A stretch of DNA of 64,000 bases. It comes from Microvirga sesbaniae (GTDB lineage: Bacteria; Pseudomonadota; Alphaproteobacteria; Rhizobiales; Beijerinckiaceae). Of the stretch, positions 18,101 to 26,233 are shown piece by piece; positions within the stretch are counted from its first letter, which is position 1, and every line of letters starts with the position of its first letter. Location of the stretch: assembly GCF_025460805.1 (NCBI RefSeq), contig NZ_JAMXFJ010000019.1:48756-112755 (forward strand), in the 5' to 3' direction. The notes below the pieces were generated by a model. The model ran no database searches and was not told where the DNA came from. It saw only the letters and a list, made by a program, of their open reading frames with translations. Position numbers and translations under genes: made by a program.

Positions 18101-18679
18101 CGTATAGTCTGGTGCGATGTTCCTTGGGTTCAAAAGAAAGAATTTGCTGAGGGAGAGGTGGACGGATTGTTTGTTTCCGAGAAGGAGGCACAGGTAGTCA
18201 TTGCCGTGTTAGAGCAACTTGCGCCTCGTGACGGAGTGCCCTGTGAGACTCAGATACTGTCTCCGTATAACGATCAACTGCAAGCAATTCACAGTGCAGT
18301 TGACAAGGCATATCAGGGGGGGCGTCTGAAGGCCCTATTTGCAGAGCCCTTTGATATCATGAAAGGCAAGCGACTTGGGGCTACAGTTGACGAGTTCCAA
18401 GGGAGTGAGGCTGACATTGTAATCGTCAGTCTGGTTCGAAACAATGCTCTTGTTCCATGGAAAAGCGTGGGGTTTCTGAAAGAAGCAAATCGAATGAACG
18501 TTCTTCTAAGCCGAGCCCGCCATAAGCTTATTATTGTGGGAAGTTGGGACTTCTTTGCTTCAAGATGTGATGAGCACACTTCGTCCGACGACGAGTACGC
18601 GTACATTGGTACAATGATGAAGTGTATGAAAGAAGCACAGGCTGCTGGTCACCTTGTAAGAGTGGTTAGCCCCTCGTGA
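15185..18679 (+). CDS. mkoA: Mokosh type I helicase with N-terminal kinase-like domain (MkoA)
   Basis: About 1164 residues from ATG at 15185, after AGGAAG with 6 bases spacing. Residues about 8-290 fold like a Ser/Thr kinase, with the Lys of YYIKLW near residue 40, but the catalytic loop reads LHRSISPASVF where HRDxxxxN is expected and the DFG site reads LSGFEW; it should be a pseudokinase. Residues about 640-1150 form an SF1/Upf1-like (COG1112) helicase: GPPGTGKTTL near 651, IIEEAGKA, LLIGDHRQLPPF, DQHRMHPDIADL, TVDEFQGSEADIVIVSL and NVLLSRARHKLIIVG. The stop overlaps the start of the PLD gene. Kinase-helicase plus PLD is the described layout of type I Mokosh anti-phage defence; the helicase is thought to sense phage RNA or RNA-DNA intermediates. 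Confidence 0.8.
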   Translation: MAEELIGERYRLIRKVLSGDPVRGLPDLWQAQDAGDLYYIKLWRRRGEERADLRALWNREVRGLMRLQGYPGAGELFVKLRDLGTSAKHFYAVLDGGRRMLLSEILQNRSKHPWLQNLGEVGRRRMLWEGLLRLSEALSILHDEGTLHRSISPASVFVGPDGQGDFRLSGFEWSLRLAGREGAASKVANRNFLQAPELDQGEGEYSTGTDWFDFGLLTAEIFGVSIKSLKKRPAVRVAVSSLTHLREAERAFILQLLEENPDERLSNSDAVTQSVRNILRELNITTAGATRELVLAIRLTPELELQRIVEAASGKTAPADKPIQQRDWIANDLRGDVRVTARLTPYPHFVVKGEMLEYRVRQWTADSLTTWDIGFCESVEVVPRTTADDQHFSTGLRKINVQLYPHVRKNQRTIRDRSAQWDKIFTFRTERRRLPAELRDVHDFFRITQQLETVLTAAQICPVNVIEVHRSSSDTTIDLSPFDEIERNELARHLGLQSPAEQLRDWFDLGAETVTADDDDDPKRDRYALLDRRTIGNENSSVSWRFVGASPHPKGLRYHFRAQGSVPVRQGKLYLARNHGGTLAQIRRRHKAIEDMRSHEGLLRMLADPRAVSRHGSDTLPPAAANIKLDRSKLEALERLWLVEPSFAIQGPPGTGKTTLIKAFGDRLFNADQSAQILITAHSHHTVDDVRTKLSELFQDQDERSRPILLRLGSREPTEHDIEPVTATILRRLSQSELMKQAPEFLKARMEAVLPEIELRSDNENVDLRTMRLLVQDAANVTFATSNSAELADLATRGRRFDWSIIEEAGKAHGFDMAVALQESHRLLLIGDHRQLPPFNARLFKDLLGDPLRVRKAIQTGVQFAPGLIDASLVDEDDERDSFENRCSRWREMVALFGNIFENSFRGKDHPAPAATLTDQHRMHPDIADLVGKVFYPDGQGGTILNSPDETHERFAKEPPFKFVEGAWLPAQRIVWCDVPWVQKKEFAEGEVDGLFVSEKEAQVVIAVLEQLAPRDGVPCETQILSPYNDQLQAIHSAVDKAYQGGRLKALFAEPFDIMKGKRLGATVDEFQGSEADIVIVSLVRNNALVPWKSVGFLKEANRMNVLLSRARHKLIIVGSWDFFASRCDEHTSSDDEYAYIGTMMKCMKEAQAAGHLVRVVSPS

Positions 18680-20466
18680 AAATAATATATTTGCCACTGT
18701 ATCGAATGGCCGTGAGTTACACGGTCAGCGTTGGACGCCGCTGGAGCCTTTTGGAGCAGTTGCTTCTGGTGGAGCTCGCCACGTCGCGACGGTCTATGCC
18801 TGAGCTGACACAACTGACCGGTATGCCAGATCGATTAATTGTCGAAGCTTTGATCAACCTCCTGCGCGCAAACTGGGTTGAGGTTAGGTCGACTGAGGCC
18901 GGAGTGTTCTTCTCGGCTACTGGCGCGGGTAAGCGTCGCGCTGCAGATGAAATCTTGCCAGCTGAGTTGCAACAGGAGGTAAGATGGATTTCCTTGTGCA
19001 TGGATCGATTGACCGGCTCATGGTTTCGCGCTGACGAACTGGAGTTGGTCTATGAGAAAGATCTTCCCGAACACGCCGAAGTTATCGAACCGAGGATCCA
19101 TACGTATGATCCGAACGATGGAAGCGTGCGCGAGTTGTTTTACCTGAACATGGATGAAAGTTTGGAACCAACGGTTCCGAATTTTAGGACGCCCTCGAAG
19201 CCTTATGCTCGCGTCGAAGTGGCGTTTGACAAAGTGGAGGCTGGACTCCCAGATTATGCTCCGCTCCGACTTCAACAAGCAATCATAGAAGCTTCCACCA
19301 ACATCCAAGATGTAAGGTTAGGCTTAACCTCCAAGGCTAAGCAGCTAGGGTCAAGCCCGCTGCGAGACACATTGTCCAGTGACGATATCATCGTCGGCGG
19401 ATCAGAGCATTTTGGACTTATCCAGGAGTGCTTCGAACGAGCAAAAACCCACCTAATTCTCCACTCCTGCTTTGTAAGTCCGCACACGGTACGGAAACTC
19501 TTGCCGGATATCGAGAGGGCGGCCCGGCGGAAGGTGCGTGTCGACTTGTTATGGGGGCTACATTCAGACCCCGAAGATCCTATGAGCCGCCGGCCTATCG
19601 CTGAGGCCGAAAAGGTTTTGAATGAACTTCCAGCAAGTCTGCGCCCGCGAGTTCAGTTGTCTCCAATCTCGTCGGGTTCCCACGCGAAAATCGTGCTTTA
19701 TGACGAAAGAAGCACGGGGACGTGGGTAAGTATCATCGGCAGTTGCAACTTTCTATCGTCTGATTTCGACTGGATAGAGGCATCCATTCGATCTCGAAGT
19801 CAGCGGTTAGCAGTACAGCTGCTTGGGAAACTAATTGCATCGCAGCTTCCGGCTGTAGGTAGCTGGTCCCCAGTTGCTCGGCGGCTGAACAGCCTGTGGT
19901 CGCGGCTACGTCAACAAGCACAAGATATACCGGAGAATGGAATTCACGAGATTAGATTGCTTGCGGATCAAGACCACTATGCCTGTATAACCCATGCGCG
20001 AGATGTTGCAGCCGAGAACATCGTGATTGGTTGCGATCTCTATGGCCTAGCGGCTGAAACATCCGTACTTGTGCCAATGGAACGTGCTGCTGAAACAGGC
20101 CGTAAGGTGTCTCTATTCTATAACCGGGCAAGCAAGCTTCTCACGCAAGAGGGACGAACTCCGGATCCGGTAGCAATTCAGAAGCGAGGAATGATGATCG
20201 AATCCGTTCCAGAGTTTCACGCAAAGTTTCTGCTCTGGGATGAGCAGGCAATGGCGATAACAAGCTTTAATTGGATGTCGACAGTTGTGCAGGGAGGGCG
20301 AACCAAGGGAGCTGAACTAGGCCTCTTGGTTGAAGGTCCTGAGCTTAGAACGATTTTCGCTGAGAAGCTGGCTCTTTCGTCAGGTGGGAAAGTAGATATT
20401 CGTCCGAAGAAACATGAACCGGAGACTGATCTTTCCTGGATTAACCTTGTCTCGGAGAATCGATAA
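18676..20466 (+). CDS. mkoB: Mokosh type I PLD-family nuclease (MkoB)
   Basis: 596 residues with a GTG start overlapping the helicase stop (GTGA); an ATG at 18706 is the alternative. Residues 10-75 look like a winged helix (LLEQLLLVELATSRRSMPEL, then GMPDRLIVEALINLLRANW). Two phospholipase-D motifs are complete: HAKIVLYDE near residue 336 followed by GSCNFLSSD, and HAKFLLWDE near residue 515 followed by TSFNWMS. Both have the H-x-K-x4-D triad, so one chain can form the whole active site. In Mokosh the PLD protein is the presumed effector nuclease. The absence of DISARM genes (drmA, drmB, drmMI/MII) argues against that system. Confidence 0.8.
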   Translation: MKIIYLPLYRMAVSYTVSVGRRWSLLEQLLLVELATSRRSMPELTQLTGMPDRLIVEALINLLRANWVEVRSTEAGVFFSATGAGKRRAADEILPAELQQEVRWISLCMDRLTGSWFRADELELVYEKDLPEHAEVIEPRIHTYDPNDGSVRELFYLNMDESLEPTVPNFRTPSKPYARVEVAFDKVEAGLPDYAPLRLQQAIIEASTNIQDVRLGLTSKAKQLGSSPLRDTLSSDDIIVGGSEHFGLIQECFERAKTHLILHSCFVSPHTVRKLLPDIERAARRKVRVDLLWGLHSDPEDPMSRRPIAEAEKVLNELPASLRPRVQLSPISSGSHAKIVLYDERSTGTWVSIIGSCNFLSSDFDWIEASIRSRSQRLAVQLLGKLIASQLPAVGSWSPVARRLNSLWSRLRQQAQDIPENGIHEIRLLADQDHYACITHARDVAAENIVIGCDLYGLAAETSVLVPMERAAETGRKVSLFYNRASKLLTQEGRTPDPVAIQKRGMMIESVPEFHAKFLLWDEQAMAITSFNWMSTVVQGGRTKGAELGLLVEGPELRTIFAEKLALSSGGKVDIRPKKHEPETDLSWINLVSENR

Positions 20467-20521
20467 AATACTATAATAATGGGCGCTGCATTGGGAGTGC
20501 CCGATGCCAGCTTTCTGGATC

Positions 20522-21292
20522 CTAAAGCCCTAATTTTAGTGAGATATCTTTCCACTCTTTGGACAAGCGTGGATTCAGTTTTCTGAACAATCTGCTTGAC
20601 AAAGAAATGCCTGCCTGTGCTTTCCCCGTTTCATAAGCAAGCAAGAGCTCTATTGTGCGAGCCTTGTACCCCTTAGACTCGAAGTCAGACGTTGCTTGTA
20701 TCAAGCTATACAGTGAAGCATAAACGTATTCGAACCTCGTCCGAAGCCATTCAAGTCTTACCCACCTAGCGATAACTTGTTCACTGAAGATCACCTGTGC
20801 GACAGCTGCCAACAAAGCAAGGTCGGTTGCTCTGTTCAACATGGCTAATATCCAAGCCGCAGCATACAAGGCGATCTTCGTCCGCTCATACGGGAGCATG
20901 CCACGAGCTATCGTTTTGCTGAAAAAGCTATTCTCCAGGAGGGCTGCGCCGAGACGTTTGGAAGGCCGGGTCTGCGTGTTGTTGTAGTAGCCCGATGACT
21001 GCTTATGGATTAAGGCGACGCCGAAAGCGTTCGATAGGAAGTCGGCGACTCTTTTGTCCCGCGCCCGAGATGACCAGTAGAGGCGAATTGCTAAGCCTGA
21101 AACGAAGATTGCTAATACACTCAGGGCGAAAAGCGACTGGATTGCATCACTGACGCGCGGATAGGTTGCTTTGTCGACCAATAAGGCTGCGATAGAGAGG
21201 GCCCCTGCTATATAGAATGCAGCATCAGACCAAAACTCAGCACTTTTGAGAGGGGAATAGTACTCTCTCCCAATCGGGTCATCTCGCTTCAT
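20522..21292 (-). CDS. Four-helix membrane protein, possible membrane effector
   Basis: 256 residues. Hydrophobic segments lie at about residues 25-42, 53-73, 140-156 and 158-170, giving a 2+2 arrangement with a cytoplasmic loop (residues 75-138) containing SSGYYNNTQTRPSKRLGAAL and LENSFFSKTIARGML. The last 85 residues are soluble and helical. The layout recalls small pore-forming effectors (SLATT, S-4TM) of nucleotide-dependent defence systems, but I cannot match it to a named family. It converges on the PLD gene 56 bases away. No cyclase or sensor gene is adjacent, so a self-contained role is possible. Confidence 0.55.
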   Translation of the reverse strand: MKRDDPIGREYYSPLKSAEFWSDAAFYIAGALSIAALLVDKATYPRVSDAIQSLFALSVLAIFVSGLAIRLYWSSRARDKRVADFLSNAFGVALIHKQSSGYYNNTQTRPSKRLGAALLENSFFSKTIARGMLPYERTKIALYAAAWILAMLNRATDLALLAAVAQVIFSEQVIARWVRLEWLRTRFEYVYASLYSLIQATSDFESKGYKARTIELLLAYETGKAQAGISLSSRLFRKLNPRLSKEWKDISLKLGL

Positions 21293-21989
21293 GGATACAA
21301 ACTACCTAAGACGCTTTTGTGCTCACTTAAGAGGGCTCTGATCGATACCATAAATGAGAGCACATGCCACTGGTCTGCAGCGCACTGCCTTATGAGCGGC
21401 TTGAAATATTACGTAGATGGAGTGAAGGTGCTGAGGGCGCCCATTCTCCAAAATTTTTTTTGTGCGCGACCCAATGGTACCGAAATGAAGGTCCGATGGG
21501 AACCCGTAACGTCACTGCGCTTCATTCCGATCCTGCCAGAGTTCAGCCGCCGTTCTGCGCGTCAAACTTTAGGAACATTTAGCGAATCCTTGTTCGAGTC
21601 AGATGTCAAGCACTCCTGTAATCGAGCAGTTTTGAATCGGGATACTGCAGTGTCACAGGGCTGTTCTGATAACAGGTTCAATAGTGTCAATAATAGCGTG
21701 GCGAATATTAGATGTGATTGGATCTGCGAATCTCAAAGATCGGTTGTGATCGCTTTATTGTTGATGACCAACTTGCGATCGCTGATATTATCTTTAGTTG
21801 TGGCCGGATGGGCTGCATTGTAGCCGCTTTCGGCTGATAATATTGTTTGCACATCAGGCGAGTGGACTGAATACAACTGGGCGCGGAACACTCGGTGCAT
21901 TTGCGGTTCAAGCGGAGGCGCCCCAGTGCATCGCCACGCACGAATTTATCGTCCCTGCTCACGCGTCTCAACTACTTGGGATCTTGTTC
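21293..21989. other. About 700 bases with no supported gene
   Basis: Several frames are open for 150-500 bases but lack ribosome binding sites and give no familiar sequence. A poly-T tract (TTTTTTT, about 21454-21460) stands out. The region may hold promoters for the flanking divergent genes. Confidence 0.4.
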
Positions 21990-22328
21990 ATGAAGATATG
22001 GTCTAGGAACAAAACCTACCGCAAGCCCGTGGAACTCATGGGATACGTGGGCTACGCCACAGATGAGGGAGCCCTAATCCCGTGGCCAGTGATGCACCAG
22101 ATCATCAAGGGTATTCAGGAAACGAAGGACCACTTTGAACTTCTCGCCGAGGAAATGAAAAAGTGGCATAACCAGATTCCGGATGGCGAGGACAGGCTTG
22201 CGTGCATCAGGCGCACGCATGAGGCAGCAACCCAGCCTTTCGGAAGCATCGACTTCGTAAATGACGCTGTCGCCGGAGCTGAGGCATCTTCCAGGAGGGA
22301 AACCGTACGGATCAAGAGAGATCAGTGA
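21990..22328 (+). CDS. Small hypothetical protein
   Basis: 112 residues starting MKIWSRNKTYRKPVELMG; the open frame extends upstream, but the internal ATG at 21990 begins the protein-like part. It is charged, helical in the middle (HQIIKGIQETKDHFELLAEE) and has no domain I recognise. It precedes the sigma/alpha-CTD gene by 266 bases on the same strand. No function is proposed. Confidence 0.45.
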   Translation: MKIWSRNKTYRKPVELMGYVGYATDEGALIPWPVMHQIIKGIQETKDHFELLAEEMKKWHNQIPDGEDRLACIRRTHEAATQPFGSIDFVNDAVAGAEASSRRETVRIKRDQ

Positions 22329-22594
22329 TCCAACTGCCACGGCATGGAATAGAAGTGTCCACGCGAGATCGCGCATTCGCCCTCCGATCAGCCATCTCAG
22401 GCTGACCCTGCAATGAGCGGGACGCTGCGGATTAGGCTGTTTACATCCTTGGAGCTCAGGCTCGGGCGCCTGGGCCTATTCCACCTTCGGGACACCCGAG
22501 CACATATCAGGGGCCAATTGGTCCTGCTTGACCCCCGGCATCTGCACTCGTCATACTGCGTAGTGTTTCCAGGTTCGGGCGGCTGAAGACAAAA

Positions 22595-25500
22595 ATGGCT
22601 AAATGCATCTTCTGCGGTGACTACGCAGGGGCCTCAATACGCGTACCATACGACTATATATCACGAGGCGGGGATCGGGGTGCCGAAGCTCGAATGGCAG
22701 ATGTTCCCGTATCTCTGCCCATATGCATGGAATGCAGGGAGCTTCTGGACGGCATTACCTATACATCTCTTGAAAGGGCCGCCCGCCATCTCAGATCGTC
22801 CTACCAGGAACGCTACGCGCATCTGCTGTCGGAGCTGAAGTGGACCAGGGAAGAACTGCAGGAGCTCGGTTACAGTTTGCGCTCGACAATCGAGCTCTCC
22901 CAGCGTGTTCATCTCGAGATCAAGGACAGGGTAGATCGGTGCGAACGCGCAGGCTACCTGGGACCAGACATATCCGAAGAGCTCCGTGATGAACTCGAGT
23001 ACGAGGTCAGACAGCACATCGCCTCGCTCGAGAGCTCTGACAACAAGATCGAAGGAGCAGGCGAGTCAGGGGCCTGTTTGTATCCCGCCAGCCCGGATAT
23101 GGCTGAAAATGCAGCTGCTGAACCCGGATCCGAGGAACCTTCATTCGATCAGGATCCCGCCCGCGTCCCAGAGAGCGCGGCGGCTCCGCTGGATGAATTG
23201 GCGAATGAGATCTTGCTGGAAACCTCCGGGCTTCAAGTCTCAGAGGATCCGGATACTCGTGACGACGAGACAGAGCTTCAATTCTATCCAGACGATGGCG
23301 GGGAACGTGCCGACACCGAGTCCCTGGAGGTGCACGATGAGGGAGCTCACGTCGATCAGCAGGCAGCTTGTTCTCTACCATCTTCAGTCGGCTCGTCTCA
23401 CCCCGTCGGACCTGAACAGCACCCGCTGCCTGAGAAAGGTCTGGATCTCACGCTTGCGGAGCTTGTGGAGCGCCGATCCTTTGTGTCCGTCCGCCTCGCG
23501 AATTGCGCACGGCACGGAAGCGTGTTTCGTCTGACAAAAGTTGGAGACTTCCTTGAGGATCCCGATGCGGTCCGTGCAGCACTGTACCGGGTGCGCTCCA
23601 TGGGGCGAAAGACCGTAACCGAGCTCGAGCGACTCATCACATCGTATGCGGAAGCTGTTGAAACCGCTCGGCTTCAGTCGGCCACTTCCGACCGAAATCC
23701 ATCGCTGATACGCCAGTTGGGGATTACGCTTTTGGATCTCGTTAACCGCAGCGAGTCAGCATCCGTAAGACTTGTCAATTGCGCGAAGCACGGGGAGATC
23801 TTCCAGTCCGCGACGGTCCGAGATTACCTTGGTGAAACCGCGCTGATACAGGAACAGCTTCATCGAGTGCCGGCGATGGGCCGGACGACCATAAGCGAAC
23901 TTGATCGACTTGTCCGATCGTATGCTCAAGCTGTGTTGGCCGGAGATGTTCCAGAGGTTGAACCGTCAGACGATGAGATCCAGAGTACTCCCGTGATCCC
24001 CGAGCGGATTGCGGTCATGACCGTAGGTGATCTGGTCAGTGTGGAGGCTGTTTCAGCTCGTTTGTTCAATTGCGTCACATCAGATGCCGAAGCGGCGGCG
24101 ATTCCCCTGAGGATGGCAGTTGAGGATCGCCAGGGGTTCGTTCGACGTCTTCTGGGCATCTGGTCGCTCGGCAGAAAATCTATCGACGAACTGCTGGATG
24201 TCGTCGATCGGACCATCTCTCGAATGCCATTTGCGGCAGGTGCTGACGACGGAGCTGACATCTCAGACGGCATGCAGGAGATAGCGCTCCTGATGGAGCA
24301 GGAAGCTGAGGGAACGCTCGCCCATAAAGCACTGGAGAACGTGCTCGCGACTGGTCTGAACCCGGATGTCCTGCAGAAATCATCAAGGGAGGCTGTGCGC
24401 GAAGCGCTTGACGCACTTCCCGAAAGGCAGCGCTCCGTCCTGGAGCATCGATTTGGGCTGGATGGCCGCTATCCACAGACGCTGGGACAAATTGCCCAGC
24501 TTGTCTACGTGACGCGGGAACGTGTGCGGCAAGTAGAGAGCAAGGCTCTGAAAACCTTGAGGCTGCCCGGCAGTCTGTGGGCGTTTCAGCGACTGGTCCA
24601 TGAGGAACAGGCCGAAGCATGGGACACGATGACCGGTGGACATCCGATCCTTACGCCGAGCTTGAAGCGGGCCAATCTGCCCCTTCTGGATGCATTATTT
24701 CTGCTGGCGGTCACCGTTGTTCATGACGGCCTCGATGAATGGATCAGCTCCTACGCGACAGGCACAACAGGTGGATGGGCCGGTCCTGCCAATGACATTG
24801 AAGCCATGCGCCGGAATCGGAAAGCCGTGGTCGAGGCGCTTGAGGGCCTGATGCTTCCGCGGTCTCTGGATCCAGTAGCGGCTGCCACCGGCCTCACGCC
24901 CTGTGATATCGAAAGTGCTTTGAAGCTCAGCAAGGACATGCACATCTACTGCGGGTATGTTCATGCCGGCTTCCTTGGCGCACAGGCGAAAAGGACGATC
25001 AAGCTCCATCGCCTTGCCGCGTCGGTTCCGGGCAGGCTCTTCGACGTGCAGACACTGGCTAAGCTCTATCGAGATGCCCATCCGGAGGACCAAGTAAGCT
25101 CGCGCATGGTCCTCATGCAGATGTCCGAGGCTCCTCACCTGTTCGGGCAGCTGTTCGACAGCATCTGGTTTGCTCTGCCTGCGTCACCGGGCGACCGCGT
25201 TCAAGTGATCCCATACGAGCTGGATGCCTCGGAAGACGATGGGGGTTTTGACGAGGGCCTCCTCGGGGAATGGCTGGTGGGCTGCCTGCGCCACGAAGGT
25301 CCGTCTAGGCTGACCGATATTCGGGATCGCATGGCGGCCTCGGCCCTCGGCTCCAAGTACTCCAGGACGAGCGTGAGGGCGATACTTGGAAGCCACGCCT
25401 GTTTCCGGAAGGTCGCTCCCGGAGTCCATGATGTCTACTCCGGAACAGCGGGTACCCGTGACGAGCGCTTGGTTCCGCTGCTGAGTGAGAGACAGTGCAG

Positions 25501-26230
25501 ATTTTATGCTTACTCTCGCTTTGGAGGGGATCCGCCGAACTATTTTCCGTTCTGGGACGGGTCGCTTGAGTGGCGCCTTTGTGTCTGGGCACGCGCGAAT
25601 GCCTCGACAGAAACATTCCGCTCGCTGCTTCATGTGGCTGAGCCCGCATCATGGCCGGCTGACGAACACGTCAGATTGGAGTGGGCCCGGCTCAAGAAGA
25701 TATACGGTTCATGGGAGCTGTCGCTGACCAGAAGAGTGGTCCTGGGCTCAAGGTTCCCAAAGCCCGACGAGCTGTACGCTGCTCTCGTTCACTTGGTCTG
25801 CTTTGGCGCGATCAGCTGGTTCTCGGTTAATCGAACATCACAGAACAAGCTCGACAATCATGATGCAGCCGACACCCTCGCCCTGCTGGCAGCTGTCGGA
25901 GCGGTCCGTGCGCCCGCGCACTGGCAGATGCCGCATCATGCATCCCCCCGGGCAAAGGAGCTCCTGCAGCAGATGGAGCTCGAGCGATGCCGGTCCGGAT
26001 CGCTCTCCTGGAGCGAGGGCGTGCTGTCCGCACTGCTCCCTGGCACAGGAGCCACGGCAGCCGAGAACACCTGGATTCCCGCCGCTGAACTCTCTGCGAT
26101 GCTTCGCGTACAGCAAGATTCACACGGCACGCAGCCTGAGAGGGCCGGGTCGGAGCTGAAGGAGCTGGACGAGATATTCGAGTCCGATGACTGGAACAGT
26201 CTGTTCAAGGAGAATGCCGGCTCTGATTGA
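22595..26230 (+). CDS. Zinc-ribbon protein with three RpoA-CTD-like repeats and a sigma-70 region 4
   Basis: 1211 residues. C4-x2-C7 and C44-x2-C47 make a zinc ribbon, followed by a coiled-coil-like region (50-140) and an acidic linker (150-280). Three related units of about 80 residues start near 283, 375 and 471; each has an SVRL-NC segment and a (S/A)MGR(K/T)T-x2-EL or LGRKSIDEL segment, the helix-hairpin-helix pattern of the RNA polymerase alpha C-terminal domain. Residues about 603-655 (DALPERQRSVLEHRFG, TLGQIAQLVYVTRERVRQVE) are a full sigma-70 region 4. The last 550 residues are unassigned apart from a winged-helix-like piece near 905-950 (SKYSRTSVRAILGSHACFRK). No region 2 is present, so it is not a normal sigma factor. 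It ends 3 bases from the convergent paraMORC operon. A role in sensing or redirecting transcription is inference. Confidence 0.8.
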   Translation: MAKCIFCGDYAGASIRVPYDYISRGGDRGAEARMADVPVSLPICMECRELLDGITYTSLERAARHLRSSYQERYAHLLSELKWTREELQELGYSLRSTIELSQRVHLEIKDRVDRCERAGYLGPDISEELRDELEYEVRQHIASLESSDNKIEGAGESGACLYPASPDMAENAAAEPGSEEPSFDQDPARVPESAAAPLDELANEILLETSGLQVSEDPDTRDDETELQFYPDDGGERADTESLEVHDEGAHVDQQAACSLPSSVGSSHPVGPEQHPLPEKGLDLTLAELVERRSFVSVRLANCARHGSVFRLTKVGDFLEDPDAVRAALYRVRSMGRKTVTELERLITSYAEAVETARLQSATSDRNPSLIRQLGITLLDLVNRSESASVRLVNCAKHGEIFQSATVRDYLGETALIQEQLHRVPAMGRTTISELDRLVRSYAQAVLAGDVPEVEPSDDEIQSTPVIPERIAVMTVGDLVSVEAVSARLFNCVTSDAEAAAIPLRMAVEDRQGFVRRLLGIWSLGRKSIDELLDVVDRTISRMPFAAGADDGADISDGMQEIALLMEQEAEGTLAHKALENVLATGLNPDVLQKSSREAVREALDALPERQRSVLEHRFGLDGRYPQTLGQIAQLVYVTRERVRQVESKALKTLRLPGSLWAFQRLVHEEQAEAWDTMTGGHPILTPSLKRANLPLLDALFLLAVTVVHDGLDEWISSYATGTTGGWAGPANDIEAMRRNRKAVVEALEGLMLPRSLDPVAAATGLTPCDIESALKLSKDMHIYCGYVHAGFLGAQAKRTIKLHRLAASVPGRLFDVQTLAKLYRDAHPEDQVSSRMVLMQMSEAPHLFGQLFDSIWFALPASPGDRVQVIPYELDASEDDGGFDEGLLGEWLVGCLRHEGPSRLTDIRDRMAASALGSKYSRTSVRAILGSHACFRKVAPGVHDVYSGTAGTRDERLVPLLSERQCRFYAYSRFGGDPPNYFPFWDGSLEWRLCVWARANASTETFRSLLHVAEPASWPADEHVRLEWARLKKIYGSWELSLTRRVVLGSRFPKPDELYAALVHLVCFGAISWFSVNRTSQNKLDNHDAADTLALLAAVGAVRAPAHWQMPHHASPRAKELLQQMELERCRSGSLSWSEGVLSALLPGTGATAAENTWIPAAELSAMLRVQQDSHGTQPERAGSELKELDEIFESDDWNSLFKENAGSD

Positions 26231-26233
26231 CGA

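Noticed and set aside
15185..20466. DISARM system
   Set aside because: A helicase and a PLD protein are present, but the helicase is the kinase-fused COG1112 type and no drmB or drm methylase is adjacent. Mokosh fits better.
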